DNA of 35,335 bases from positions 1 through 35,335 of the forward strand of contig JALOOI010000010.1 of the NCBI GenBank assembly GCA_025454495.1. The letters run 5' to 3'. A program made the position numbers and the translations under genes. The DNA comes from Anaerolineae bacterium (GTDB taxonomy: Bacteria; Chloroflexota; Anaerolineae; Aggregatilineales; Phototrophicaceae). The notes below the pieces were generated by a model. That model was not told where the DNA came from, made no database searches, and saw only the letters and a list, made by a program, of their open reading frames with translations. Shown here piece after piece: positions 16,478 to 25,106 of this stretch (positions within the stretch are counted from its first letter, which is position 1; each line of letters starts with the position of its first letter).

Positions 16478-18556
16478 ATGCGATGGATGATACGGGTGAG
16501 CGTGCTGGCGCTGCTGCTGCTGGCCGTCACCGGCGCACTGTGGGCGCAGGAAGCCACCCCGGCCGCCGATGCTGAGCAAACGCTGTATGAAGGCCAGGTG
16601 GACGCGCCGCCGTTCCCGCCGGGGCTGGACTGGCTGAATGTGCCCGCGCCCCTGACGCTGGATGGCCTGCGCGGCAAAATCATCCTGCTGGATTTTTGGA
16701 CGTATGGCTGCATCAACTGCCTGCATATGATCCCGGTGTTGCAGTCGCTGGCGGAAACTTATGCCCGCGAACTGGTCATCCTCAGCGTGCATTCCGCCAA
16801 GTTCGACAATGAAGGGCAAACGGCAAACCTGCGCCAGATTGTGCAGCGCTATGCCATTCAGCATCCGGTCATCAATGATCGTGATCTGACCGTATGGCGC
16901 ACCTATGGCATTCGCGCCTGGCCCACCTTCGTCGTCATCGACCCGCGCGGGCGGGTGGTGGCGCTCCAGTCCGGCGAAATTTCGCTGGAAGCCTTTGAGC
17001 GCTACATTGGCGGCATGGTGGCCTATTATGATCGCCTGGGCCAGGGCGACCTGAACCGCGAACCGCTGGCGGCCGCCCTGGAAGGGGCCGGCGACCCCGG
17101 CACGCTGCTGCTGTTCCCCGGCAAAGTGCAGGTGGATGCCGCCGGGCAGCGCCTGTTCATCGCCGATAGCAGCCATCACCGTATCATCATCGCCGATTTA
17201 ACCACCTATGAAGTGCTGGCCGTCATTGGCAGCGGGCAGCGCGGCCGTGCCGATGGCCCCTATGCCGACGCTCAATTTAACCAGCCGCAGGGCCTGGCCC
17301 TGCGCGGCGAGACGCTGGTGGTGGCCGATACCGGCAACCACCTGCTGCGGGCGGTGGACCTGGCCACGCAAACGGTGACGACGCTGGCCGGCACCGGCCG
17401 CATGGGGCGTACCTTCGTGCCCTTTGACCTGGTGATGAATGCGCCGCTTCAGGTGGATTTACGCAGCCCGTGGGATGTAGCCTTTGACGCTGATGGCACG
17501 CTGTATATCGCCATGGCCGGCACGCACCAACTGTGGCGGCTGGACGCGACGACGGGAGCGCTGCGGGTGCTGGTGGGCAGCGGCCGCGAAGCGCAAAATA
17601 ACGGCAGCCTGCGTACCACCGATCTGGCGCAGCCCTCCGGCCTCTATTATCACGCCGGGCGGCTGTATTTTGCCGATGCGGAATCCAGCACCGTGCGCGT
17701 GGCCGATCTGGCCGGGGATGCGGTGCAGGTCATCGCCGGCACCACGGCCAATGACCTGTTCGATTATGGCGATGTGGACGGCCCGCCCGGCCGCAGCCGG
17801 CTGCAACACCCGCTGGCCGTCGTCGGCACCGGCACGGATGACGGCCCGCTGTACATCGCCGATTCGTATAACAGCAAAATCAAAGTCTATGATCCGGCGG
17901 CCGGCACCACCACGACTCTGTCTGGCACCGGCGGCACCGGCGGCTTCCGCGATGGCGCGGCCGATGTGGCGCAGTTCGATGAGCCGGGGGGGCTGGCCTA
18001 TGCCGCCGGGCGGCTGTATGTCGCCGATACCAGCAATCACGCTATCCGGGTGATTGACCTGGCGACCGGGCAGGTGAGCACCGTCACCTTCCCCAACCCG
18101 GCCGCGCTCCAGCGCCCGGAACAGCCGGTGACGCTCATCGGCGGCAATGCGGCCGGCGGCGAAGAACAAACGCTGGCCGCGCAAACCGTGGCCGCCGGGG
18201 CCGGCCAGCTCCACCTGACGCTGGAACTGCCGGACGGCTATAAACTTAATCCCCTGGTGGCCTCGACCCTGGTGCTGGAGTCCACACCGCTGCTGACGGC
18301 CCTCCCGCCCGCCACCGCCACCGCGCCCGTGATCCGGTACGTCATCACCGGGGACACGCTCACCGTGCCGGTGACGTTCCAGGCGGGCACCGGCACCCTG
18401 ACGGCCGACCTGACGCTGTTCTACTGCGAAGCGGTGCAGGAAAGCTTCTGCTTCATTGATGAAGTGCGCCTGCGCCTGCCGGTGACGGTGGCCACCACCG
18501 GCGCGGAGGCGGATACGCTGCGGCTGGAGCGCCGGGTGATCCCGCCCGATTTGTGA
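16478..18556 (+). CDS. Secreted thioredoxin-fold and NHL-repeat protein
   Basis: This 692-residue protein has a signal peptide (residues 1-23, cut near LWAQ). A TlpA/thioredoxin-like domain follows (about 45-190), with FWTYGCINCLHMIP carrying the redox pair Cys78-Cys81. An NHL beta-propeller (about 200-545) has repeats such as LFIADSSHHRIIIAD, VVADTGNHLLRAVD and YIADSYNSKIKVYD. A C-terminal beta domain (about 555-690) has paired cysteines near FYCEAVQESFCFID. The thioredoxin-NHL order is that of the NHLRC2 family. It is likely an extracytoplasmic thiol-disulfide protein using the propeller for partner binding; the target is unknown. GAGG lies seven bases before the ATG. Confidence 0.88.
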   Translation: MRWMIRVSVLALLLLAVTGALWAQEATPAADAEQTLYEGQVDAPPFPPGLDWLNVPAPLTLDGLRGKIILLDFWTYGCINCLHMIPVLQSLAETYARELVILSVHSAKFDNEGQTANLRQIVQRYAIQHPVINDRDLTVWRTYGIRAWPTFVVIDPRGRVVALQSGEISLEAFERYIGGMVAYYDRLGQGDLNREPLAAALEGAGDPGTLLLFPGKVQVDAAGQRLFIADSSHHRIIIADLTTYEVLAVIGSGQRGRADGPYADAQFNQPQGLALRGETLVVADTGNHLLRAVDLATQTVTTLAGTGRMGRTFVPFDLVMNAPLQVDLRSPWDVAFDADGTLYIAMAGTHQLWRLDATTGALRVLVGSGREAQNNGSLRTTDLAQPSGLYYHAGRLYFADAESSTVRVADLAGDAVQVIAGTTANDLFDYGDVDGPPGRSRLQHPLAVVGTGTDDGPLYIADSYNSKIKVYDPAAGTTTTLSGTGGTGGFRDGAADVAQFDEPGGLAYAAGRLYVADTSNHAIRVIDLATGQVSTVTFPNPAALQRPEQPVTLIGGNAAGGEEQTLAAQTVAAGAGQLHLTLELPDGYKLNPLVASTLVLESTPLLTALPPATATAPVIRYVITGDTLTVPVTFQAGTGTLTADLTLFYCEAVQESFCFIDEVRLRLPVTVATTGAEADTLRLERRVIPPDL

Positions 18557-18573
18557 GCGGGCCGCGTTTTTTT
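18544..18573 (+). terminator. Weak intrinsic terminator overlapping the stop codon
   Basis: GCCCG and CGGGC form a five-base stem whose loop contains the TGA stop at 18554-18556. Four bases later comes a run of seven T. The stem is short, so termination may be partial and allow read-through into the acyl-CoA dehydrogenase. Confidence 0.35.
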
Positions 18574-18603
18574 AAACGATGATTTTTTGAGGAGTGATGC
18601 ACG

Positions 18604-19794
18604 ATGGATTTTACCATTCCCCCGCCTGTTCAACAGCTTGCCCGCCGGGTGCAGCAGTTCGTGGAGGAGGTGGTGCTGCCGGTGGAAAAGCGCGTGCTGG
18701 CCGGCGCAGAACTGACGAAAAACGATGTTTTCGCGCTGCGGGCCCAGGCACGGGCGGCCGGGCTGTTCGCCCCCACCATGCCGGTCCACCTGGGCGGGCT
18801 GGGCCTCAGCATCCCGGAATGGGTGCCCGTGCTGGAAGCGGCCGGCCGCAGCCTCATCGGGCCGCTGGCGCTGCACTGTGCCGCGCCGGATGAGGGCAAT
18901 ATGCACACGCTGCACCTGTACGCCAGCCCTGAGCAGGTGGAGCAGTATTTGCGCCCGCTGGTCGCCGGCGAGGTGTTCTCCGGCTTCAGCATGACGGAAC
19001 CGCCGCCCGGTGCCGGCAGCGACCCCACCATGATCCAGACCACAGCCGTCCGCGAGGGCGATACCTGGGTGCTGAACGGGCACAAATGGTATACCACCAA
19101 TGGCACCGTGGCCGACTTTTTGCTCATCTTCGCCCGCACCCGCCAGGACGTATCGCCCTACAAGGGGTGCAGCATCTTCCTGGCCCCGGTGACGACCCCC
19201 GGCATCCACATCGTGCGCGATGTGCCCACCATTGGCCGGCACGATTTTGGCGGCCATGTGGAAATTCGCTATGAGGAGGTGCGCCTGCCGCACAGCGCCC
19301 TGCTGGGCGAGGAAGGCGCGGGCTTCGGCATCACCCAGGCGCGGCTGGGCCCGGCCCGGCTGACGCACTGTATGCGCTGGACGGGCATCGCCCAGCGGGC
19401 GCTGGAGATCGCCGCCGGTTATGCCGCCACCCGCGAGGCCTTCGGCAAAAAACTGATGGAACATCAATCCGTGGGCTTTATGCTGGCCGACAGCGAGATG
19501 GAACTGCACGCCGGGCGGCTGCTGATGCACCAGGCGGCCTGGCTGCTGCACCAGGGCGACCAGGCGCGGGCCGAAGCGGCCATGACCAAGGTTTTCGTCA
19601 GCGAAGCCGTCAACCGCATCATTGACCGGGCCATCCAGATTTGCGGCGGCACCGGCATCAGCCGGGATTTGCCGCTGAGCACCTGGTACGAAAGCGCCCG
19701 CGCCTTTCGCATTTACGATGGCGCGTCCGAAGTGCATCGCATGGTGGCGGCCCGCCAGGTGATTAAAAAATATGCCGCGCCGCCGCCGCATTGA
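18604..19794 (+). CDS. Acyl-CoA dehydrogenase family protein
   Basis: This 396-residue flavoprotein has the normal family length. Signatures are GFSMTEPPPGAGSDPT (127-142, FAD contact), REAFGKKLMEHQSV (277-290), QICGGTGISRDLP, and RIYDGASEVHR at the C-terminus. Where medium-chain enzymes have the catalytic base Glu in YEG, this protein has Asp372 (YDG), as in ACAD10/11-type members. It should oxidise an acyl-CoA at the alpha-beta bond and pass electrons to ETF; chain length and branching are unknown. AGGAG lies about nine bases before the ATG. No ETF or enoyl-CoA hydratase gene is nearby. Confidence 0.93.
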   Translation: MDFTIPPPVQQLARRVQQFVEEVVLPVEKRVLAGAELTKNDVFALRAQARAAGLFAPTMPVHLGGLGLSIPEWVPVLEAAGRSLIGPLALHCAAPDEGNMHTLHLYASPEQVEQYLRPLVAGEVFSGFSMTEPPPGAGSDPTMIQTTAVREGDTWVLNGHKWYTTNGTVADFLLIFARTRQDVSPYKGCSIFLAPVTTPGIHIVRDVPTIGRHDFGGHVEIRYEEVRLPHSALLGEEGAGFGITQARLGPARLTHCMRWTGIAQRALEIAAGYAATREAFGKKLMEHQSVGFMLADSEMELHAGRLLMHQAAWLLHQGDQARAEAAMTKVFVSEAVNRIIDRAIQICGGTGISRDLPLSTWYESARAFRIYDGASEVHRMVAARQVIKKYAAPPPH

Positions 19795-19818
19795 TGCCCG
19801 GCCGGAGTCTGCTAGAAT
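19792..19818 (+). promoter_or_regulatory. Putative extended -10 promoter for the ABM/SRPBCC pair
   Basis: TTGATG, 15 bases, TAGAAT, with TGC directly before the -10 (extended -10). CTGCT and AGCAG form a small dyad around the -10 (19809-19824), which could serve as an operator. Transcription would start near 19825, about 40 bases before the GTG at 19864. Confidence 0.4.
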
Positions 19819-19863
19819 CAGCAGCGGCACCTTTTAGTTACCCCGGATGCAGGAGCAGCGCCC

Positions 19864-20172
19864 GTGCGGATTGTGATCGTCCATATTCATGTGCAGCCCG
19901 AAGCCATCGCCGCTTTCATCGCCGCGACCACCGACAACGCCCGCCACAGCCTGGAGGAAGAAGGCATCGTGCGCTTCGATTTTATGCAGCAGCGCGATGA
20001 CCCCACTCGTTTTGTGCTGGTGGAGGTGTACCGCGATGAAGACGCGCCCGCCCGCCACAAAGAGACGGCCCATTACCAGCGCTGGCGGGCCGCCGTGGCG
20101 GACATGATGGCCGAACCGCGCCAGGGCCAGACGTACAGCAATCTGTTCCCGGATGATGCCGGGTGGTCATAG
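19864..20172 (+). CDS. Antibiotic biosynthesis monooxygenase (ABM) domain protein
   Basis: This 102-residue protein fills one ABM/YgiN-LsrG-type dimeric alpha-beta barrel subunit: [58 protein letters not shown] and HYQRW. Relatives act as cofactor-free quinol monooxygenases or as AI-2 phosphate isomerases, so the reaction is not fixed by sequence. The start is GTG with AGGAG about nine bases upstream. It is followed after 18 bases by the SRPBCC gene, and the two probably form an operon. Confidence 0.85.
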   Translation: MRIVIVHIHVQPEAIAAFIAATTDNARHSLEEEGIVRFDFMQQRDDPTRFVLVEVYRDEDAPARHKETAHYQRWRAAVADMMAEPRQGQTYSNLFPDDAGWS

Positions 20173-20190
20173 AAAGTTTGAGAGTGAACG

Positions 20191-20637
20191 ATGCCGGTGA
20201 TTGAACACAGCATTACCATCAACCGCCCGCTGGTGGATGTCTTCCGGGCGGTGGCCGATTTTAACGCCTGGCACACCTGGCAGCCGGGCATCACCACCGT
20301 CAACCTCACCTCCGGCGACCCGGTGCGGGTGGGGACGATGCTCACCATCGTGCGCGGGGGCACCTTCATCAATGCCGATGTGCTGGATTACCAGCGCAAC
20401 AAGCTGATTGTGTTCCAGGGGGTGTGGGGGCGGTTTCGCTTCAGCCGCACGCTGGATTTTCAGAGTGGCAGCGTGGGTGGGCGCGAGGCGGTGGTGAAGG
20501 ACAAAATTAACCTGCAAACCGGCTGGCTGTTCTTCTGGTATGCGCCGCTGCTGGCTATGTCCGTCCGCAGCCAGACGGGTGGCGACTGGGCCAGCCTCAA
20601 GCGCCAGCTCGAAAACAGCGGGCGCAGCCAGCCTTAG
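20191..20637 (+). CDS. SRPBCC (START/polyketide cyclase-like) protein
   Basis: This 148-residue protein opens with the standard SRPBCC strand-helix pattern (IEHSITINRPLVDVFRAVADFNAWHTW), followed by the beta sheet (GTMLTIVRGGTFINADVLDY, RFRFSRTLDF) and a C-terminal helix. These helix-grip folds bind hydrophobic ligands, so a precise role cannot be given. It lies 18 bases after the ABM gene. Its stop overlaps by four bases the stop of the convergent DUF4013 gene. Confidence 0.82.
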   Translation: MPVIEHSITINRPLVDVFRAVADFNAWHTWQPGITTVNLTSGDPVRVGTMLTIVRGGTFINADVLDYQRNKLIVFQGVWGRFRFSRTLDFQSGSVGGREAVVKDKINLQTGWLFFWYAPLLAMSVRSQTGGDWASLKRQLENSGRSQP

Positions 20638-21299
20638 CCCCGCCGCGGCACGGCCAGCAGGCGGGCATACTGCCCCAGCAAATGCCCCTGCACGGGCAGG
20701 TACAGCGCCGCCACCACCAGCCAGCCCAGGACGGGGAGCAGCAGCAGCAGCAGCGCCGCCAGGTTCACGGCCGTGGCGGCCAGCCCCCATTGCAGCGTTA
20801 AGCCGGGGTGGGTACGCAGCACATCGTACAGGTGCGCCAGGCGATACAGCGGGGGCCGCTTCTCCGCGACGGCATATTCCGTCACGGCGATGGCCAGCAG
20901 CGACCAGGCGACAGCGGTATACAGCACGATCAGCGGCACAGCGCAGCACAGCAGCACCAGATTCACGATCCAGCCCAGAAACCCGCCGCTGATCGTCCAC
21001 ACGGTGGCGGCCAGCAGACCGAGCAGGGCCAGCAGGGGCAGGTTATACAGCAGCAGCGCCAGCAGCACCGGCGCACCCAGGCGCAGTTTGACGGCCACAT
21101 CCTGCCAGGCGGGCAGCGGGCGCGGCTGGCCGTTACGCACCGCACCGATGATCTGCACCAGTGCGCCCAGGCACAGCGCCAGCGGCAGCAGCCCCACCCC
21201 CGGCAGCAGCGACCCCGCCAGCAGCAGGGCCAGCAGCGCCAGTTTGGGCAGGCGCTGCTTATCTTCCAGGACGTAGGTCAGGGACTGGCTGTAATCCAT
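20634..21299 (-). CDS. DUF4013 family membrane protein
   Basis: This is a 221-residue protein with four or five membrane segments. It starts MDYSQSLTYVLEDKQRLPKL, followed by a membrane segment, then RNGQPRPLPAWQDV, which is the typical DUF4013 arrangement (short cytosolic start with an ED-K pair, later an R-N-G and LPxW loop). No biochemical role is known for the family. It is the third gene of the surface operon, 11 bases after the preceding stop, so it may help assemble or export the LysM/B-domain proteins (inference). Confidence 0.75.
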   Translation of the reverse strand: MDYSQSLTYVLEDKQRLPKLALLALLLAGSLLPGVGLLPLALCLGALVQIIGAVRNGQPRPLPAWQDVAVKLRLGAPVLLALLLYNLPLLALLGLLAATVWTISGGFLGWIVNLVLLCCAVPLIVLYTAVAWSLLAIAVTEYAVAEKRPPLYRLAHLYDVLRTHPGLTLQWGLAATAVNLAALLLLLLPVLGWLVVAALYLPVQGHLLGQYARLLAVPRRG

Positions 21300-21310
21300 C
21301 GCCGCCCCGG

Positions 21311-22150
21311 TTAATCCCCGGCCGAGGGCCGGTAGCGGCCGGTGTCGTCATCCGGGTTCAGCAGCGGCTCATCGAAGACCGGCGGGGCGATGTTGACGGG
21401 TTTGGACGGGCCCGTATCATCCAGCGCCGGGGCGGCCGGGGGCAGCGGGGGCACGGCGGGCGGGCGCAGGTAGCCGGTGGCCGGGTCTACCGGGCGCATG
21501 GGGCTGCCGGGGGTGGGCGGGGGATAACCCGGCACCGGCGGATAGCCCCCGGTGCCGCTGACGGCGTACATTTGCCCGGTGGTGCGGCGGGCGGGCTGTG
21601 CCGGCACGCGGAAGAACAACAGATACAGCACCGCGCCGACCACCGTCATCAGCCCCAGGACGACCACCGCCCCCAGGCTGGCGAAGAAGACGCGCTCCAG
21701 CAGGGCCCGCTGTGCGCCGGCCGTCAGGTTCAGGCTGCCGGGCTGGCGCACCGGCTCGGCTGTGCTGACCACCTGCTGTGCGCCAAAATCGAACGGCACC
21801 GGCACGCTGGTTTCGCTGATGGAGGTGACGTAGGTGATGGGCGTGGTCGCGCGGTAATCCGCACTGGCGATGGTGACGCTGTACTGGCCGCCGGCCAGCC
21901 CCTGAAAGCACACAATGCCCTGCGGCGCACGCGGCGAATCTTCCAGCAGCAGGCTCTGGACGATCACCCCTTCGACATCGGCCAGCGCCGCGCTGATGCC
22001 GCGGGTGATGGGCGGTTCGCCGGGGTCCTGCGTCTGGTTGCCGTTGCGGTCTTCGTAGGCCCGCACACAAATTTGCCCGCCGGAGGACTGCGCGAGCGCC
22101 GGTACTGTCAGGAGCAGCAGCAGCGCTGCCAGCAGCATCACACGTTGCAT
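21311..22150 (-). CDS. Surface protein: B-like domain, membrane anchor, Pro-rich tail
   Basis: This 279-residue protein has a signal peptide (1-20, ending PALAQ). A single SdrD B/prealbumin-like domain follows (27-122), opening with ICVRAYEDRNGNQTQDPGEP, the Asp/Asn calcium-loop signature. A membrane segment (about 156-180) precedes a cytosolic Pro-rich tail (GYPPVPGYPPPTPGSP) ending in acidic repeats. The topology is domain outside, tail inside, so it could connect the surface to cytosolic partners. No catalytic residues are visible. It lies 26 bases after the LysM gene stop, and both share the B-like domain type. Confidence 0.75.
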   Translation of the reverse strand: MQRVMLLAALLLLLTVPALAQSSGGQICVRAYEDRNGNQTQDPGEPPITRGISAALADVEGVIVQSLLLEDSPRAPQGIVCFQGLAGGQYSVTIASADYRATTPITYVTSISETSVPVPFDFGAQQVVSTAEPVRQPGSLNLTAGAQRALLERVFFASLGAVVVLGLMTVVGAVLYLLFFRVPAQPARRTTGQMYAVSGTGGYPPVPGYPPPTPGSPMRPVDPATGYLRPPAVPPLPPAAPALDDTGPSKPVNIAPPVFDEPLLNPDDDTGRYRPSAGD

Positions 22151-22176
22151 AATGACCTCTCGTGAAAATCGCCGGC

Positions 22177-23781
22177 TTACAGCCGGCGAATGATGACGGC
22201 CAGGATGAGGCCGCCCACCAGGACCACGCCCGCCAGCCCCACGAACAAAATGCCCAGCATCCCGCGCGACGCTTCGGGGGTGGCCGGCGCGTCGGCGGTG
22301 GCGGGGGTGGTCGGGTTATCCGGCGTGGGGGCGGTGGCCGCCGTCACCCCGGCAGCCGCGCCAAAGCTGATCTGGAACTGTGTGCCGGCCTGCACGCTGA
22401 CGCTGAGCACCGGCGGCGTGGTCAGCCCGTAACCCGCCGGCGCGGTGGCCGTCAGGCTGTAGGTGCCGGGCAGCACCTCCAGGAAGCAGGCCGGTTCGCC
22501 GTCGGCGGTGGTGGTGCGCGTGTCCAGCGTGGCACCGCTGCGATCCACCAGCGCGATGCTGCCGCCGGCCAGGGCCGGTTCCGTGCTGCCCTGCAACCGA
22601 TTCTGATTTTGATCGTCGAACAGCACCACACACACACCGGCTTCACGGGTGACGGGATTGCCGGTCGCGCCCGCGGTGACGACGGCCGTCGCGGCCGGCG
22701 TGGCGGTGGGCGGGATGTCCGTCGGCGTGGGCGAAACCTCTGGCGACGGCGTGGCGGTGGGCGGGATGTCCGTTGGCGGAATCGCCGTCGATGGGATGTC
22801 TGTCGGTGGGATGGCCGTGGGCGGCACGCTGGTCGCCTGTGCCGCCACCGCGGCCGGGGTATTGGGCGGGGCGCTCTGCTCTGCGGCGGTCGCCGGGGCG
22901 GTGGTGGCTTCCCCGGCCGGGGCTGCCTCCGGCGTGGCGATGATAATCACCTGGCCGATCTGGAGGAAGCCCCCCTGAAGATTGTTCAATTCGCGCAGGC
23001 GGCTGCTGGTGGTGCCATAGGCCACCGCAATCGCCGCCAGGGTATCGCCAGAGCGTACCGTATGGGTGATGCCATCGCTGGCATCGGTATCCTGCGCGTT
23101 GACGAAGGCGGCCTGCGGCCGCACGGGGACGCTGGTCGCGGCCGGGACGGCCCCGCCGGCGGCCGTGGGGACGGCCCCGGTGCCGGTGGCCACCAGGCTC
23201 ACATCCTCAATATACATCTGGTTGGGGCCTTCGGGCCCGTTGGGGAAGCGCTGATCGCTGTAGACGAACACGGTCACGCTGCCGGCCGGGACGACGGCAT
23301 CCACCGTCACCTGCTGCCAGCTATTGACGGCCGTCATGGCCGGGCTCCAGGTGATGGCGGGGTTGGCGGGGTCGGTGGTGTTGCTGCCAATGCCCACGTA
23401 GGCCGCTGCGCCGCTGGCGCTGGCATTTTCCAGGTACACCCAGGCGGTCGCCCGCAGGGCCGTACCCTGGGCGATGCCATCCACACGCTGCCAGATGGCC
23501 GCGGTGAAGGTGCCGCCGTTACGGCCGATGTTCTGCGACGCATTGCCGCTGCGCTTAAAATCCGCCGTGTGGGGGAAAAAGAACGGGTCAACATTCATCC
23601 AGGTCTCGGTGCGCGGGCTGTTGGTGAACCAGCCCTGCCAGCCCGCCGGCGTGCCGATGCCGCCGTACTGGCCATCCAGCGACCCGTTTTGCAGCAGATT
23701 GGTTTGTGCCTGTGCGGGCAGCGCCAGCAGGCTGCCTGGCAGCAGCACCAGCAGAAACATCCATAATCGCATGAGTCGCAT
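22177..23781 (-). CDS. LysM and B-like domain surface protein
   Basis: This is a 534-residue protein. In order it shows a signal peptide (1-25), an N-terminal jelly-roll or carbohydrate-binding-like module (about 28-196, starting NLLQNGSLDG), a LysM domain (239-284, HTVRSGDTLAAIAVAYG with the NNL and GQVI end), a Thr/Pro linker with PPTDIPPT repeats (319-360), an SdrD B-like domain (383-474, VCVVLFDDQNQNRLQGSTEP), and a C-terminal membrane anchor (508-530). LysM binds N-acetylglucosamine glycans such as peptidoglycan. It is probably a wall-binding, membrane-anchored structural protein. GGGAG lies about seven bases before the ATG; an in-frame ATG lies three codons later. Confidence 0.87.
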   Translation of the reverse strand: MRLMRLWMFLLVLLPGSLLALPAQAQTNLLQNGSLDGQYGGIGTPAGWQGWFTNSPRTETWMNVDPFFFPHTADFKRSGNASQNIGRNGGTFTAAIWQRVDGIAQGTALRATAWVYLENASASGAAAYVGIGSNTTDPANPAITWSPAMTAVNSWQQVTVDAVVPAGSVTVFVYSDQRFPNGPEGPNQMYIEDVSLVATGTGAVPTAAGGAVPAATSVPVRPQAAFVNAQDTDASDGITHTVRSGDTLAAIAVAYGTTSSRLRELNNLQGGFLQIGQVIIIATPEAAPAGEATTAPATAAEQSAPPNTPAAVAAQATSVPPTAIPPTDIPSTAIPPTDIPPTATPSPEVSPTPTDIPPTATPAATAVVTAGATGNPVTREAGVCVVLFDDQNQNRLQGSTEPALAGGSIALVDRSGATLDTRTTTADGEPACFLEVLPGTYSLTATAPAGYGLTTPPVLSVSVQAGTQFQISFGAAAGVTAATAPTPDNPTTPATADAPATPEASRGMLGILFVGLAGVVLVGGLILAVIIRRL

Positions 23782-23836
23782 TGCCTGCTCCCTGCCTCAT
23801 TAAACCGGCACCGTCGTGGTCACGTGTGCGGGCGCG

Positions 23837-23864
23837 ATTATAGCATGGGGCGCGGGCGAGTCAA
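23837..23864 (-). promoter_or_regulatory. Strong promoter of the LysM surface operon
   Basis: On the minus strand the sequence is TTGACT, 16 bases, TATAAT, with TGC immediately before the -10. The -35 matches the sigma-70 consensus at five of six, and the -10 is perfect and extended. Transcription would start near 23831, giving a leader of about 50 bases before the ATG at 23781. Confidence 0.75.
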
Positions 23865-23937
23865 CAGGGCTGGCGGCCGCGGCGGGTGGTGGGCGGGGGG
23901 AACGGCCGGCGAAGTGAGGCGGGCCGCGGCCGCGGCT

Positions 23938-24552
23938 TCAGCGCGTCAGCCGCAGCAGGCGCAGCACAAAGCGCGTGAAGCGCAGGGTGATGAGCAGGCT
24001 TTGCACGTCGCTGTGATTATCATACGTGCGCCCGCCGCCGCGGCGTAAATACTGCTCCAGGTCACTGATGGCCCCGGCATAATCGTAGCGGGCGGCCCGC
24101 AGCCGGCCGCGCAGTTCATACGCCGGGATCAGCCCGGCATTCAGCGCCAGCGCCTGCGTGAGGTCCGTTTCGGCCGCGGCCGCGGCCCCGGTGGCGGCAT
24201 ACAGCAGCGCCCGCCGGTACAGGGCGGCTTCGTGGTCGGGTTCCAGTGCCAGGGTGGTGTTGTAATCGCGCAGGGCGGCCGGGCCATTCCCCTGCGCCGC
24301 CAGCACATTGCCGCGCTCATAACAGGTATCCACGCTCACCGGGTTCAGCGCCAGCGCTTCATCAAAATCTTCCACCGCGCGGTTATAATCGCCCAGGCAG
24401 GCGAAGGCCACACCCCGGTAATGCAGCACCTCGGCCAGGTCGCCCAGGCTCAGGCGGTAGGCGCGGGTGAAGGCCTCCACCGCCGCCGCATAATGGCCAT
24501 CCTCCAGCGCGTGCAGACCCTGCTCAAAGTAGTTTTCCATCCGTTCGGCCAC
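23938..24552 (-). CDS. TPR-repeat protein
   Basis: This 204-residue protein consists of four or five tetratricopeptide repeats, such as AEVLHYRGVAFACLGDYNRA, DTCYERGNVLAAQGNGPA, and EAALYRRALLYAATGAAAA with the following Asp-Leu-ALALN helices. A basic hydrophobic tail ends LLRLTR. There is no signal peptide or membrane segment. TPR scaffolds mediate protein-protein contacts; the partner is unknown. The start is uncertain: GTG at 24552 has AGGAG 15 bases upstream, while ATG at 24540 has no close ribosome site but begins at the first repeat. The gene is monocistronic. Confidence 0.82.
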   Translation of the reverse strand: MAERMENYFEQGLHALEDGHYAAAVEAFTRAYRLSLGDLAEVLHYRGVAFACLGDYNRAVEDFDEALALNPVSVDTCYERGNVLAAQGNGPAALRDYNTTLALEPDHEAALYRRALLYAATGAAAAAETDLTQALALNAGLIPAYELRGRLRAARYDYAGAISDLEQYLRRGGGRTYDNHSDVQSLLITLRFTRFVLRLLRLTR

Positions 24553-24594
24553 CGGCAGCGCGTTCTACTCCTGCGCGATTGTGCGGTACGACTC

Positions 24595-24603
24595 ATTGTA
24601 GCA
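24595..24603 (-). promoter_or_regulatory. Extended -10 promoter of the TPR gene
   Basis: The minus strand reads TGCTACAAT, with a weak TTTGCA 16 bases upstream of the -10. It lies 43 bases before the GTG start. Confidence 0.5.
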
Positions 24604-24681
24604 CAGAGCCGGCCGCTGCAAAGCGCAGCGCGGCATCCGGGCAACCGGAGCCAGCTTCAGGATCAGCATAGCAGAAGATTG

Positions 24682-24889
24682 AACACAGCGGCACGGAGCA
24701 AAGATTGACAGAACAGGCCTCCCCTCGCCCAGGGCACAGCCCGTCGGGGAGAGGGGCGGGGGTGAGGGCGCAGGATATTGCCCTCACCCTGTTTCCCGCT
24801 CCCACCGGCGAGGGACGCGAAAAACGCCGCCGGCCCGGCACCCCTTCGCCCCCTGGGAGAAGGGGACGGGGGATGAGGGCAAAAAGATC
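24682..24889. repeat. Tandem intergenic repeat, copy 1
   Basis: This is a 208-base unit from AACACAGCGGCACGG to GGGCAAAAAGATC, directly repeated at 24890. It contains GGTGAGGGC and GCCCTCACC (24761-24769 and 24780-24788), which form a perfect nine-base stem, and the 39-base core shared with 16329-16367. All six frames look like low-complexity shadow translation, so it is non-coding. Confidence 0.88.
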
Positions 24890-25106
24890 AACACAGCGGC
24901 ACGGAGGGCACAGAGCAAAGATTAAGAGGGCCGGTCTCCCCTCGCCCAGGGCGCAGCCCGTCGGGGAGAGGGGCGGGGGTGAGGGCGCAGGATATTGCCC
25001 TCACCCTGTATCCCGCTCCCACCGGCGAGGGACGCGAAAAACGCCGCCGGCCCGGCATCCCTTCGCCCCCTGGGAGAAGGGGACGGGGGATGAGGGCAAA
25101 AAGATC
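24890..25106. repeat. Tandem intergenic repeat, copy 2
   Basis: This 217-base second copy is nearly identical to copy 1 except for an insertion of about nine bases (GGCACAGA region) near its start. The same hairpin is at 24978-24986 and 24997-25005. After it, AACACAGCGGCACG starts again at 25107 and runs to the stop of the helicase gene, leaving a third, truncated copy. The block lies downstream of the helicase gene. Confidence 0.88.

Noticed and set aside
22162-23766. 534-residue open frame on the plus strand
   Set aside because: It is an exact antisense shadow of the LysM surface gene, with a Gly/Arg/His-rich translation and no ribosome site. The minus-strand gene has a strong promoter and recognisable domains.
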